Part shown: piece by piece, positions 1 through 8,704 of the stretch
Layout: the number at the start of each line of letters is the position of its first letter
How positions within the stretch are numbered: position 1 is the first letter of the stretch
Assembly: GCF_016863135.1 (NCBI RefSeq)
Contig: NZ_BOOH01000033.1
Coordinates: forward strand, 124,001-188,000
DNA length: 64,000 nt
Origin: Planobispora longispora
GTDB lineage: Bacteria > Actinomycetota > Actinomycetes > Streptosporangiales > Streptosporangiaceae
Direction: 5' to 3'
Program-made: the position numbers and the translations under genes
Notes under the pieces: model-generated
Databases searched by the model: none
Told to the model about the DNA's origin: nothing
What the model saw: the letters and a program-made list of their open reading frames with translations, nothing else

Positions 1-1
1 G

Positions 2-550
2 CTGGTACGGCTCGGCGGCATGGCCGAGCGGCTGGTCGGCGTGTGGGCGCAGCCGTACCTGAAGAAGATGGTGGAGCTGTCCGGCGAGACGGCGAACATG
101 GCCGTGCTGGAGGGCGACTTCATCGTCTACGTCGCGCAGGCGCCCTCGCCCCGGCGGCTGCGGATGTTCGCCGAGGTGGGCCGGCGGGTGCTGCCGCACA
201 GCACGGCCGTGGGCAAGGTCCTGCTGGCCGACCGGCCGGACGCCGAGGTGACCTCGCTGGTCGAGCGGACCGGGATGCCCCGGCGGACCGCCAACACGAT
301 CACCGACCTGTCCTCCATGCTCACCGAGCTGGAACGGGTGCGCGACCGCGGGTACGCGATGGACCTGGGCGAGGAGGAGCTGGGCGTGCACTGCCTGGCG
401 GTGGGGGTCCGCGACGGCTCGCGGACGGTCGCGGCGATGTCGGTCTCCGGCCCGGCCGAGCGCATCGACGCGCTCGACCGGGAGGAACTGGCCGCGGGCA
501 TGCGGAGGATCGCCCGGGACTTCGGCGCCGAGCTGGGCGGCGGCCAGTGA
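2..550 (+). CDS. IclR-family transcriptional regulator, 5' truncated by window edge
   Basis: Only the C-terminal effector-binding half is present, about 182 residues, open to the left edge of the window. The stop TGA is at 548-550. Typical IclR C-terminal landmarks are visible: GETANMAVLEGD, the HSTAVGKVLLA stretch, the RGYAMDLGEEELGVHCLAVGV segment and the closing AAMSVSGPAERI region. The winged-helix DNA-binding domain must lie upstream of base 1. It is the first of three IclR genes within 9.6 kb, so this is a regulator-rich catabolic region. Ligand and targets are unknown. Confidence 0.9.
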   Translation: MVRLGGMAERLVGVWAQPYLKKMVELSGETANMAVLEGDFIVYVAQAPSPRRLRMFAEVGRRVLPHSTAVGKVLLADRPDAEVTSLVERTGMPRRTANTITDLSSMLTELERVRDRGYAMDLGEEELGVHCLAVGVRDGSRTVAAMSVSGPAERIDALDREELAAGMRRIARDFGAELGGGQ

Positions 551-619
551 CCGCCGGTCCCGGAGACCGGGGCCGTGACCCGCGGGCTCCGAGGACGACC
601 CGCGGGCGGTGGAGATCCG

Positions 620-1564
620 TCAGCGGCCCGGCGGGGTGATGTTGAGGTCGGCGCCCTGCGGGACCGGGACCACCGTGACCTGTCCCTTCTGGATGGCCTG
701 CCAGAGGACGGCGCCGTCCTTGCCGAGGACCTTCACCAGATCCCTGATGGACTCGAGCTCGGTGCGGACCTTGGCGTTGCGCTGCGCCTGGGCGACGTTC
801 TCCGCCTTGGCGGCCTGCTCGGCGGAGAGGGCGTCCACCAGCGTCCCGGGCGGCTCGGGCTTCTGGATGGTCAGGGAGATGTCGCCGCAGTCACCGCTGC
901 CGGCGTAGTTCTGGCCGCAGAAGTAGCCGGCCCCGGCGGTCTCCTTGATGAACTGCCGTGCCAGCTCGCCGACCCGCGCCTCCCACGCCTGCTTGACCTG
1001 CGGGTCGTTGAACAGCCCGCGCCACTCGAACTCCTGCGAGGCCGCGTCGAGCGCCCGGTCCAGCGGGACCCGCATGTAGATGCCGAGCATCCGCCGCCAT
1101 CCCTCGGACTCCCCCTCCTCGTAGTAGGCGCGGAACTTCAGCCCGATCTTCTCGTGGAACTGCTGGAGCGTCTTGCACTCGGTGTTGAGCGTGAAGGTCG
1201 CCACACCCGAGACCTTCATCTCCACGTTGTCCTTGCTGACGACCGTCAGCGGCTTGGACTCGGCGTCCTCGGCGCCCGAGAAGTCGAAGGTCCGCTGGCC
1301 GAACGGGTAGGAGTAGGCGGTGTCGCCGGGGCCGAGCAGGGTGGCGCCGCTGGAGGGGTTGACGCACCGCTCGAACTCGATCGGCTCGAAGACGCCGCCC
1401 GCGTAGTGAAGGATGATCTCGTCGGGCTGGGTGCTCACCCGGGAGCACGCGCTCAGCAGCACGCTGAACACCACCACCGCGCCGACGGCCAGCGCGAACC
1501 CTCTGACCAGCAGTTTCCTTCCTCCGGACCGCTGTTCGCCGCTTTTGGACCTCTGTGCGCTCAT
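620..1564 (-). CDS. SPFH/band-7 domain lipoprotein
   Basis: This 314-residue protein has a basic N-terminus, a hydrophobic segment (about residues 19-38) and a lipobox LSAC with Cys40, so it is probably a lipid-anchored surface protein. The body looks like an SPFH/band-7 (prohibitin/stomatin-like) domain, with a VEMKVSGVATFTL core. It is followed by an Ala/Glu-rich helix around AEQAAKAENVAQAQRNAKV, typical of the post-SPFH coiled region. The ATG at 1562-1564 is preferred over the GTG two codons upstream because AAGGGG lies about 5 bases before it. It stands alone on the minus strand, convergent with the IclR fragment. SPFH proteins usually use an N-terminal membrane helix, so the lipobox is unusual. 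Function is not known. Confidence 0.75.
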   Translation of the reverse strand: MSAQRSKSGEQRSGGRKLLVRGFALAVGAVVVFSVLLSACSRVSTQPDEIILHYAGGVFEPIEFERCVNPSSGATLLGPGDTAYSYPFGQRTFDFSGAEDAESKPLTVVSKDNVEMKVSGVATFTLNTECKTLQQFHEKIGLKFRAYYEEGESEGWRRMLGIYMRVPLDRALDAASQEFEWRGLFNDPQVKQAWEARVGELARQFIKETAGAGYFCGQNYAGSGDCGDISLTIQKPEPPGTLVDALSAEQAAKAENVAQAQRNAKVRTELESIRDLVKVLGKDGAVLWQAIQKGQVTVVPVPQGADLNITPPGR

Positions 1565-1729
1565 CGCCACCCCTTGATATCCGCTTTACCAAACGCGGAT
1601 CTTAGAGGCTGTCCGCGGGACCGCGTCACGGCGAGGGTCACGGCCGGGGGCGGCGGTGAGGGGCGCGGTGAGGACGGCCGTACCGCGAGAAAGAAGATCT
1701 GCGGGAGACGTCCCTTGTAGCGTTACGGC

Positions 1730-2587
1730 ATGGGCGGCGGGGAAGCGGGCCGGGCCGCGGACAGGGCCTCCGTCCAGTCCGTGGACCGGGCGATCGAGAT
1801 CCTGGAGATCCTCGCCAGGCGCGGCCAGACCGGCGTCACCGAGCTGGCGCAGGCGCTCGGCGTGCACAAGTCGACCGCGTTCCGGCTGCTCGCCTCGCTG
1901 GAGCGGCGCGGGCTGGTGGAGCAGCGGGGCGAGCGGGGCGCCTACCGGCTCGGGTTCGGCGTCGTCCGGCTGGCCGGCGCCGCCACGGCCCAGCTCGACC
2001 TGGCCGGGGAGAGCCGGGAGATCTGCCGCCGGCTGGCGGCCGAACTCGGCGAGACCGTCAACATCGCGGTCCTGGAGGGCGGCCATGTGATCAACATCAG
2101 CCAGGTCCGGGGACCGGCCGCGATCACCGGCTACAACTGGGTCGGGCAGCGCACCCCGGTGCACGCCACCTCCAGCGGCAAGGTCCTCCTCGCCTACCGG
2201 GACTCCGCCGGCCATGCCCCCCAGGCCGCTCCCGCCGGCTCCCCCGGCCGCCTCGGCCACGCCGCCCCCGCCGATCCCGCGGGCCTGGCCGCGTACGGCC
2301 CGCTGGAGCGCTACACCCCCGACACCGTGGTCTCCCCCGCCCGGCTCGCGGCGGAGCTGGCGGAGATCAGGAAGCGCGGGTACGGCTTCACGACGGAGGA
2401 GCTGGAGGTCGGCCTGAACGCGGTGGCCGCGCCGATCCGGGGCCACGACGGCTCGGTGGTCGCCGCGGTGAGCGCCTCCGGCCCCTCCTACCGCCTCACC
2501 CCGGCCCGCATCCCCGAGGTCGGCGCGATCCTGTCCGCCGGGGCCGGGGAGATCAGCGAACGCATCGGCTTCTCCGGCCCGCTCTAG
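1730..2587 (+). CDS. IclR-family transcriptional regulator
   Basis: A full-length 285-residue IclR regulator. The N-terminal winged helix runs from about residue 15 (SVQSVDRAIEILEIL) through the recognition helix region ELAQALGVHKSTAFRLLASL. The C-terminal ligand-binding domain includes GETVNIAVLEGGHVINIS, HATSSGKVLLA and RGYGFTTEELEVGLNAVAAPI. A low-complexity Ala/Pro/Gly insertion at about residues 164-185 interrupts the loop after the SSGKVLLAY motif. Only 9 bases separate it from the downstream sensor kinase, so the two are probably co-transcribed. Target genes cannot be read from the sequence. Confidence 0.92.
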   Translation: MGGGEAGRAADRASVQSVDRAIEILEILARRGQTGVTELAQALGVHKSTAFRLLASLERRGLVEQRGERGAYRLGFGVVRLAGAATAQLDLAGESREICRRLAAELGETVNIAVLEGGHVINISQVRGPAAITGYNWVGQRTPVHATSSGKVLLAYRDSAGHAPQAAPAGSPGRLGHAAPADPAGLAAYGPLERYTPDTVVSPARLAAELAEIRKRGYGFTTEELEVGLNAVAAPIRGHDGSVVAAVSASGPSYRLTPARIPEVGAILSAGAGEISERIGFSGPL

Positions 2588-2596
2588 GCTGAGGGG

Positions 2597-3706
2597 GTGG
2601 AACGCAGGCGGGTCGAGGACGCGGCGCTGGCGGCCGGGGCGGTGCTGCTGGCGACCGTCGGGACATACGTGGCCGCGCAGGACGAGGTGCCGCCGTTCCG
2701 GGCGCTGGACGGGCGCGCCTACGTCCTGCTGGCCCTCTCGGGGCTCGTCCTGGCGGCGCGCTCGCGGTTTCCGTGGGCCGTCCTCGCCGCCACCCTGGCG
2801 GGCTGCTCGGCGCTGGTGGCGCTGAACTATCCGTACGGTCCCGTCTTCCTGACCCTGACCGTCTCCCTGTACACGGTGACCGCGCACCGGCCGGTGCCGC
2901 ACGGCGCGGCGGCGTTCCTGCTGTCCGGAACCACCCTGTTCGCGGCGGACCTCGTCGCCGGGAGCGACGCGACCGGCCCGGGCAACCTGCTGGCCTGGTA
3001 CGCCTCGATGCTCCTGCCGTACGGCATCGGCCTCGTCGTGCGGGCGAACCGGCGGGCGCTGCTGGCCACGGCCGAGGCGGAGGCGGCGCGGCGGGAACAG
3101 CAGGCGCAGCAGGAGCGGCTCGCCATCGCCCGGGAGATCCACGACGTGCTCGGCCACAGCCTCACATTGATCAACATGCGGGCGGGCGCCGCCCTGCACG
3201 CGGCCTCCCGCCGCCCCGGGCCGGACGGGGACGCCGCGGAGCCCCTGGAAGCCCTGGAGTCGATCAAGCAGATCAGCAGGGAGGCCCTGCGGGAGTTGCG
3301 GACCACCCTCGGCACGGTGCGCGAGCACGGCGCCCGGCCGGGCACGGACCGGCTGCCCGAGCTGGTCGCGTCGATGGGCGGCGCGGGGGTCGAGATCGAG
3401 CTGAACGTCGCCGGCGAGACCCCCGCCGCCGCCGGCCACGCGATCTACCGGATCGTCCAGGAGTCCCTGACCAACGTGCTGCGCCACTCCGGGGCCCGCC
3501 ACGTCGTGGTGACCGTCGACCGCTCCACCGTCACCGTCACCGATGACGGCACCGCTCCCGCGGGCCCCGCGGGCAGCGGCATCGCCGGCATGCGCGCGCG
3601 GGCCGAGGCGCTGGGCGGCACGCTCACGGCGGGCCCCCGCGCGGGCGGCGGCTTCACGGTGGAGGCGCGGCTCCCGGACGCCCTCCCCGCCCGGTCCGCT
3701 CCCTAG
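2597..3706 (+). CDS. Sensor histidine kinase, HisKA_3 type (NarL-pathway), orphan
   Basis: A 369-residue kinase with several N-terminal transmembrane helices (about residues 8-150) and a short coiled linker. The dimerisation/phosphoacceptor motif AREIHDVLGHSLTLI carries the predicted phospho-His at residue 182. A HATPase_c domain follows, with the N-box YRIVQESLTNVLRHS and the G-box GSGIAGMRARAEALGG. This architecture belongs to kinases that normally pair with NarL/LuxR response regulators. No response regulator adjoins it: the upstream gene is an IclR and the downstream gene is a TetR on the other strand. The GTG start follows a GAGGGG Shine-Dalgarno with little spacing. Confidence 0.93.
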   Translation: MERRRVEDAALAAGAVLLATVGTYVAAQDEVPPFRALDGRAYVLLALSGLVLAARSRFPWAVLAATLAGCSALVALNYPYGPVFLTLTVSLYTVTAHRPVPHGAAAFLLSGTTLFAADLVAGSDATGPGNLLAWYASMLLPYGIGLVVRANRRALLATAEAEAARREQQAQQERLAIAREIHDVLGHSLTLINMRAGAALHAASRRPGPDGDAAEPLEALESIKQISREALRELRTTLGTVREHGARPGTDRLPELVASMGGAGVEIELNVAGETPAAAGHAIYRIVQESLTNVLRHSGARHVVVTVDRSTVTVTDDGTAPAGPAGSGIAGMRARAEALGGTLTAGPRAGGGFTVEARLPDALPARSAP

Positions 3707-3736
3707 GGCGTCGTCCTCGCGAGGGCCCGCCGGCGG

Positions 3737-4594
3737 TCACGGCGCCCGCCCCTCGGGTGACCAGGGCGCGCCGCCCGGCTCCGGGGAACCGCCGGGGGAC
3801 GTGTTCCTCCTGGTCGCCTCGATCCCCTCCAGGAGGACGGCGAGGCCGGTCCCGAAGGTCTCCTCGGCGCCGCGCTCCAGGTAGGACGTGCCCTCGGCCC
3901 CGTCGTCGTACTGATCCGCCGTCTCCCTGCCGAGCCGCACCGACATCGGGAACCGTTCGGCGAAGTCGGGGGCGACCTTCTCCAGCATGCCCGCCCGGCT
4001 GACCCACCACTCCCGGTCGGACACGCCGGTCGCCGTCGCGGCCAGCCGGGACTCGGCTATCGTCTGCGCCATCCCGCGCACGAAGTGGAACAGGGCGCTG
4101 ACGACGCTCCGGAGCGTCCTGGCCGGCAGCCCGGTCTCGTAGAGGATGCCCGTGAGCGCCTCCAGGACGGCCTGCTCGTTGGGGCCCAGCACGGGGCGCG
4201 CGTAGGAGACCTGCAGCACCCACGGGTGCCGCAGGTAGAACGCCCGCAGGTCCCCGGCCCAGGCCGTCACCGCGGCCCGCCACCCCCCGTCCGGGTCGTA
4301 GCGGGTGGGCAGCTCGGCGTGCACCCGGTCGTACATCAGGTCGAGGAGCTCTCCTTTGCCGGGCACGTAGGTGTACAGGGCCATGGAGGAACGGCCGAGC
4401 CGCTCGGCCACCGCCCGCATCGACAGCCCCTCCACAGGGCCCGCGTCGGCCACCGCGATCGCCGCCTCCACGATCGCGTCGACGCTCAGCCCCGGCCGGG
4501 GCCCCGGGGCCACCCGCGTGTCCCCGGCTCCCGGCGCGGCCCACAGCAGGGCCATCGACCGCTCCGGATCACCCTGTCCGCCGAAGATCCCCAC
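3737..4594 (-). CDS. TetR-family transcriptional repressor
   Basis: A regulator of about 285 residues. The N-terminal helix-turn-helix is LSMRAVAERLGRSSMALYTYV, and a C-terminal all-helical ligand domain of the tetracycline-repressor type follows (WAGDLRAFYLRHPWVLQVSYARPVLGPNE). Two starts are plausible: GTG at 4592-4594 with AAGGAG four bases upstream, and ATG at 4553-4555 with GGAG six bases upstream. I chose the first for its stronger ribosome site. It is divergent from the alpha/beta hydrolase gene across a 106-base AT-richer spacer holding a CCGTACGG palindrome. That is the usual layout for a TetR repressor controlling itself and its neighbour. Confidence 0.9.
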   Translation of the reverse strand: MGIFGGQGDPERSMALLWAAPGAGDTRVAPGPRPGLSVDAIVEAAIAVADAGPVEGLSMRAVAERLGRSSMALYTYVPGKGELLDLMYDRVHAELPTRYDPDGGWRAAVTAWAGDLRAFYLRHPWVLQVSYARPVLGPNEQAVLEALTGILYETGLPARTLRSVVSALFHFVRGMAQTIAESRLAATATGVSDREWWVSRAGMLEKVAPDFAERFPMSVRLGRETADQYDDGAEGTSYLERGAEETFGTGLAVLLEGIEATRRNTSPGGSPEPGGAPWSPEGRAP

Positions 4595-4700
4595 AGAACT
4601 CCTTATGCCGTACGGTATTATCGTCCTTATCAATCTACAGCCTACGGAATTACCCCGCCCGCCACCCCGGCGAGTGGTTTCCCAGAGTTGGAGATGCACG
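4595..4700. promoter_or_regulatory. Divergent tetR / hydrolase promoter region with palindromic operator candidate
   Basis: This spacer is clearly AT-richer than its surroundings. It contains a perfect 8-base palindrome CCGTACGG at 4608-4615, a related half-site CCTACGG at 4641-4647, and two CCTTAT copies. Operators of this size between a TetR gene and a divergent enzyme gene are common. I could not fix -10/-35 boxes with confidence. Confidence 0.5.
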
Positions 4701-5597
4701 ATGCACGAGGCGAAACTGCACGACGGAAGCACGATCGAGGTGGAGGTCCACGGCTCGGGTCCCGCCGTGCTCCTGCCGGTCAACCCGCGGCCGGTCGAAG
4801 GACCCCGGGCCGACGAGATGCGGAAGTGGGGCGTCGACCCCGCGCTGGGCCGCTCCCTCATCGACGGTCTCCGCGACGCCTTCCGGGTGGTCGCGTTCGA
4901 CTACGAGGGCCACGTCCTGAGCACTCCCAAGCCGGACACGCTGACGCCCGCCGCCATCGCCGGCGACCTGCTCGCCGTGGCCGACGCGGCGGGCGCCGGC
5001 CGGTTCGCCTACTACGGATACTCGTGGCTGGCGCTGAGCGGCCTCCAGCTCGCCATCCGCACCGACCGCCTCTCCGCGCTCGTCATGGGCGGCTTCCCGC
5101 CGATCGGGGGGCCGTACGCGGAGATGCTGAGCGTCACCGTGGCGACCCACGAGCTGGCGAAGGCCGCCCCGGACACCGCCACTCCGGGCACTCCGGACGC
5201 CGCCGCTCCGGACGCCCCGTCCGCCCCGGCCACCGGGGAGGAGCCCGACTCCTACGACTGGTCGTCCGCGGAGGTGACGGTGTCCGAACCGCAGACCCGG
5301 CAGTTCGTCACGCTGTACCAGGCGCTGCGGGGGTTCGACGATCTGGCCGTCCAGGAGCGCGTCCGCTGCCCCCGCCTCTGCTTCGCGGGCTCGGCCGACG
5401 AGATCGTGTACGGCGAGCGCTGGGGCGACGTGCGCGTGGACATCGCCGGGCCGATCGTGAGCCGGCGCGCGGAGCTGGAGTCCCTCGGCTGGGACGTGCG
5501 GGTGCTGGACGGGCTCGATCACACTCAGGCGATGCAGGCCGCCCAGGTCCTGCCGATCCTGCGCCCGTGGCTCGTCTCCCGGGTGGACGGCGGCTGA
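4701..5597 (+). CDS. Alpha/beta-fold hydrolase
   Basis: A 298-residue protein with an alpha/beta hydrolase fold. The nucleophile elbow appears as GYSWLA, with Ser in the usual position. The acid is probably the Asp of FAGSADEIVYGE and the catalytic His is in LDHTQAM. A Pro/Ala/Thr-rich stretch (about residues 152-182) sits where the cap domain is expected. The ATG is preceded by GGAG seven bases upstream. It is divergent from the TetR gene, which probably controls it in response to a small hydrophobic ligand. The substrate is unknown. Confidence 0.85.
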   Translation: MHEAKLHDGSTIEVEVHGSGPAVLLPVNPRPVEGPRADEMRKWGVDPALGRSLIDGLRDAFRVVAFDYEGHVLSTPKPDTLTPAAIAGDLLAVADAAGAGRFAYYGYSWLALSGLQLAIRTDRLSALVMGGFPPIGGPYAEMLSVTVATHELAKAAPDTATPGTPDAAAPDAPSAPATGEEPDSYDWSSAEVTVSEPQTRQFVTLYQALRGFDDLAVQERVRCPRLCFAGSADEIVYGERWGDVRVDIAGPIVSRRAELESLGWDVRVLDGLDHTQAMQAAQVLPILRPWLVSRVDGG

Positions 5598-5676
5598 GGG
5601 ACGGCCGGATCTGCGGGTGGGACCCGGCCCCCGCCGGCGGCCGGCGGGCGGGGCCCAGTCGGGCGCGCCGCCCGTT

Positions 5677-7098
5677 TCACGAGCCGTCGAAGTCGGTGAA
5701 GTGCCGGCGGATCCAATCGACGGACCGCTTCCGGACCCGGGCGAAGTCTGCGATCTTGCGATCGGGATGCCCGCAGAGTTCATCCAGCAGGGCGAAGGCG
5801 GAGCGCACGTCCTCCGGCGGCGGCCTCCTCGCCTTCTCCTCCCATTTCGCGACCTCTCCCGCCTCCTCCAGACGCCGTTCGAGGCCGAGCACGACGCCCC
5901 TGCGCACCCTCGGCCCGCCGGACGAGAGCATCTCGTCCAGCTCGGCCCACCGGCTCTCCCCCGCCAGCCGCGCCGCCAGGCCGGCGGCGCAGCGCTCCAC
6001 CACGGCCGCCCTGCCGTCCAGGCCCGTGCGCAGCGCCGCCTCGGCGGCCGGCCTGGTCTCCGGATGGCGCATGAGACCGCCCAGGGCGAACGCGGCCTCC
6101 CGGCCGGGGTCCATCGTGAACCGCACCTGGCCCCCGTGCTCGGGCACGTGCACCGCGGTGCCGCAGGCCAGCAGCGCGGTCAGCTCCTCGACGACGCCGA
6201 GCGCCATGCCCTCCCGCCGGGCGATGTCCGCCGTGGCCCGGCAGGCGCGGTGCAGCACGAGCAGCGCGTCGTCGGCGAGCAGGCGCCGCAGCAGTTCCTC
6301 GGTCGCGGCCCGCTGCGGGTCCCCGCCCCTCAGGGCTTCCCAGACCCAGTCCCCCGGGCGGCGGCGGTAGAGCTCGACGGCCCGCCGCGCGTCTCCGCGC
6401 CGCAGATAGCCCCGCAGGGCCGAGGCGCGGTCGACGGCGGGCGGCCGCGGCTCGACGGCGGGCGGGTCTCCGTCGAAACGCGCCGATCCGACGGCGGCGC
6501 CGCCGAACGTCGCCCCGTCGAGAAGGGCCCCGGTGAAGTCGGCCCCGGTGAGATCGGCGAGGCTGAAGTCCGCCTCCCGCAGGTCGGCCCCGCGGAAGTC
6601 CGCCTCCGGCAGCCCGGCGCCCCGGAACGACGCGCGGGCCAGCCGGGCGCCGCGGAGGATCACCGCCTCGCCGGCGGCCAGATCGAAGAGCGCCTCCTCC
6701 AGGCCCGCCTCCCGGAAGTCGGCGTGCGGCAGGCGCGCCTCCCGGAAGGACGCCCGGGGAAGGTCGGCCCGCCGCCACCAGCTCATCGCGGAGTGCACGC
6801 CGTGGAAGGAGACGCCCTCGCCGGTGGCGTTCTCGAAACCGCACTGGAAGAGCGTCGCTCCGCTGAAACCGGCCCGGCCGCACCTGGCGTCGGTGAAGTC
6901 GCAGTCCATGAGGTGGGCGCCGGACAGGTTGGCTCCGGACAGGTCCGCTCCGGAGGCGTCCAGGAAGTCCGCCTCGAGCCGGGGCAGCCAGGCGCCGGCG
7001 AGGTCGAGGCCCGGCGCGGCGACGTCTTCGAGCCGGGTCCGCCCGCGGGCGGCCTTCTCGAGTTCCTCCCGCGTCACCGCGCGCCGCTCGGGAGCCAT
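5677..7098 (-). CDS. Pentapeptide-repeat protein with helical C-terminal domain
   Basis: A 473-residue protein. About residues 25-220 consist of pentapeptide repeats of the A(D/N)LXX kind (GADLSGANLSGAHLMDCDF and FRGADLREADFSLADLTGA are clear), predicting a right-handed quadrilateral beta-helix. The C-terminal 240 residues are helical and Arg/Ala/Leu-rich, resembling a HEAT-like or leucine-rich-variant scaffold, and I do not recognise a named family. The ATG at 7096-7098 is preferred because the frame upstream is not protein-like; GGAGG lies close to it. It follows the MttB-like gene on the same strand after 105 bases, so readthrough is possible. No signal peptide is seen. Confidence 0.82.
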   Translation of the reverse strand: MAPERRAVTREELEKAARGRTRLEDVAAPGLDLAGAWLPRLEADFLDASGADLSGANLSGAHLMDCDFTDARCGRAGFSGATLFQCGFENATGEGVSFHGVHSAMSWWRRADLPRASFREARLPHADFREAGLEEALFDLAAGEAVILRGARLARASFRGAGLPEADFRGADLREADFSLADLTGADFTGALLDGATFGGAAVGSARFDGDPPAVEPRPPAVDRASALRGYLRRGDARRAVELYRRRPGDWVWEALRGGDPQRAATEELLRRLLADDALLVLHRACRATADIARREGMALGVVEELTALLACGTAVHVPEHGGQVRFTMDPGREAAFALGGLMRHPETRPAAEAALRTGLDGRAAVVERCAAGLAARLAGESRWAELDEMLSSGGPRVRRGVVLGLERRLEEAGEVAKWEEKARRPPPEDVRSAFALLDELCGHPDRKIADFARVRKRSVDWIRRHFTDFDGS

Positions 7099-7203
7099 CG
7101 TCCTCCGTCCGTCTCGGGAGCGCACACGCCGGACCGCCGGGGAGGAGGGGGTCGTGACGCCACGGGCGCCGCACGCCCGTCCGGGACCCACCTTAACCCG
7201 GTC

Positions 7204-8637
7204 TCAGGCGTCGCCCAGTTCGCGGCGGCGGCGGGTCACGTAGTCCCGGAGCTCCTCGCGGATCGCGTCGTCGAGCGGCGGGAGCTCGTACTCCTGGAGC
7301 TTCGCCTGATAGACGTCCGCCGCCCGGGCCGCCGCGTCCTTGGCGCCGCGCCGCATCCAGCGCTCGTAGTTGTCGGAGGAGGACAGCAGCGGCCGGTAGA
7401 AGCAGGTGCGGAAGCGCTCCATGGTGTGCGCCGCGCCCAGGAAGTGACCGCCGTGGCCGACCTCGGCGTGGGCGTCGAAGGCCAGGGACTCCTCGGTGAT
7501 CTCCATCGGGGTGAACTCGTGCTGGAGCATGCGCAGGATCTCCACGTCCATGACGAACTTCTCGAACCCGCTGACCAGGCCGCCCTCCAGCCAGCCCGCG
7601 GCGTGCATGACCCAGTTGGCGCCCGCCAGGAAGGTCGGCAGCATCGTCATCAGCGCCTCGTAGCCGGCCTGGGCGTCGGTCGTCTGCGAGGAGGTCAGGG
7701 CGCCGCCCGAGCGCCAGGGCAGCCCGAAGCGCCGGGCGATCTGGCCGGTGCACAGAAGGCCGACGGCCGACTCGGGAGTGCCGAAGCACGGCGAGCCGGA
7801 CTGCATGTCGATGTTCGACAGGAACGAGCCGAAGATCACCGGACAGCCGGGGCGGATGAGCTGGGACAGGGCGATCCCGGTGAGCGCCTCGGCGATCTGC
7901 TGGACCAGGGTGGCCGGGACCGAGACCGGCGACATGGCGCCCATCAGCAGGAACGGGGTGAGGACGACCGGCTGGTTCGCCGCGGAGTACTCGAACTGGG
8001 CGTCCAGCATGCGGTCGTCCCAGCGCAGCGGCGAGTTGCAGTTGATCAGGGAGATGGTCGCGGGGGTCGTCTCGATGTCGCCGAGCAGGATGCGGGTCAT
8101 CGCGACGGTGTCGGCGGCGTTCGGCCCGGAGACCACGTTGCCCATGTAGACCTTGTCGGTCAGCGTCTGGAGCGCGTAGACCATGTCGAGGTGCCGGGAG
8201 TCGAGCGGGGCGTCGTTCGGCTCGCAGACCACTCCCCCGGCGGAGTCCATCTCCCCGAAGACCTGGGAGAGCTTGCAGAACCGGTGGAAGTCGTCGAGGG
8301 TCGCGTCGCGCCGCACGTCGCCCTCGCGCACGAACGGCGCGCCGTACACCGCGCCGAAGGCCATGTGGTCGCCGCCGATGCGCACGGTGTTGGCGGGGTT
8401 GCGCGCCTGGACGTCGAACTCCCGGGGAGCCTTGGCGACCTGTTCGAGGACGAACTCCGGATCGAAGAAGACGTTGTTCTCCTCGACTTTCATCCCGGCC
8501 CGGCGGAACAGCTCCAGCGCCCGGGGGGACATGAACTCCACCCCGATCTCGGAGACGATGCGCCGCCAGCCCCGGTCGAGGGTGGCCATCGCGTCGGCGG
8601 ACAGGATCTCGTAGCGGGGCATCTGGTTCAGGAACAC
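7204..8637 (-). CDS. MttB-superfamily (COG5598) non-pyrrolysine corrinoid:substrate methyltransferase
   Basis: A 477-residue member of the trimethylamine methyltransferase superfamily. It shows the expected N-terminal SEIGVEFMSPRALELFRRAG and IGGDHMAFGAVYGAPFV regions and the barrel segments LINCNSPLRWDDRMLDA and FGSFLSNIDMQSGSPCFGTP. The frame has no internal amber codon, so it is the pyrrolysine-free type. Characterised relatives of that type demethylate glycine betaine, proline betaine, carnitine or similar quaternary amines onto a corrinoid protein. I chose GTG at 8635-8637 because AAGGAG is five bases upstream; the GTG two codons earlier overlaps that site. It faces the IclR, corrinoid-protein and methyl-THF transferase genes across a palindromic operator. 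Betaine is the likely substrate class by inference from the Sox/DMGO genes in the same window. Confidence 0.92.
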   Translation of the reverse strand: MFLNQMPRYEILSADAMATLDRGWRRIVSEIGVEFMSPRALELFRRAGMKVEENNVFFDPEFVLEQVAKAPREFDVQARNPANTVRIGGDHMAFGAVYGAPFVREGDVRRDATLDDFHRFCKLSQVFGEMDSAGGVVCEPNDAPLDSRHLDMVYALQTLTDKVYMGNVVSGPNAADTVAMTRILLGDIETTPATISLINCNSPLRWDDRMLDAQFEYSAANQPVVLTPFLLMGAMSPVSVPATLVQQIAEALTGIALSQLIRPGCPVIFGSFLSNIDMQSGSPCFGTPESAVGLLCTGQIARRFGLPWRSGGALTSSQTTDAQAGYEALMTMLPTFLAGANWVMHAAGWLEGGLVSGFEKFVMDVEILRMLQHEFTPMEITEESLAFDAHAEVGHGGHFLGAAHTMERFRTCFYRPLLSSSDNYERWMRRGAKDAAARAADVYQAKLQEYELPPLDDAIREELRDYVTRRRRELGDA

Positions 8638-8704
8638 GGCCACTCCTTCTGGACCCTCGTGACCCTCTTGACCCGGATCTGCGGCCGATCTTACGCTCGT
8701 TTAA

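Noticed and set aside
4555-4861. Longer N-terminus of the TetR protein
   Set aside because: The open frame extends upstream but runs antisense through the hydrolase start and the divergent promoter region; the GTG at 4594 with AAGGAG is the earliest credible start.
7204-8637. Pyrrolysine-containing trimethylamine methyltransferase
   Set aside because: The reading frame is uninterrupted, without any in-frame amber codon, so it belongs to the non-Pyl branch; no pyl genes are present.
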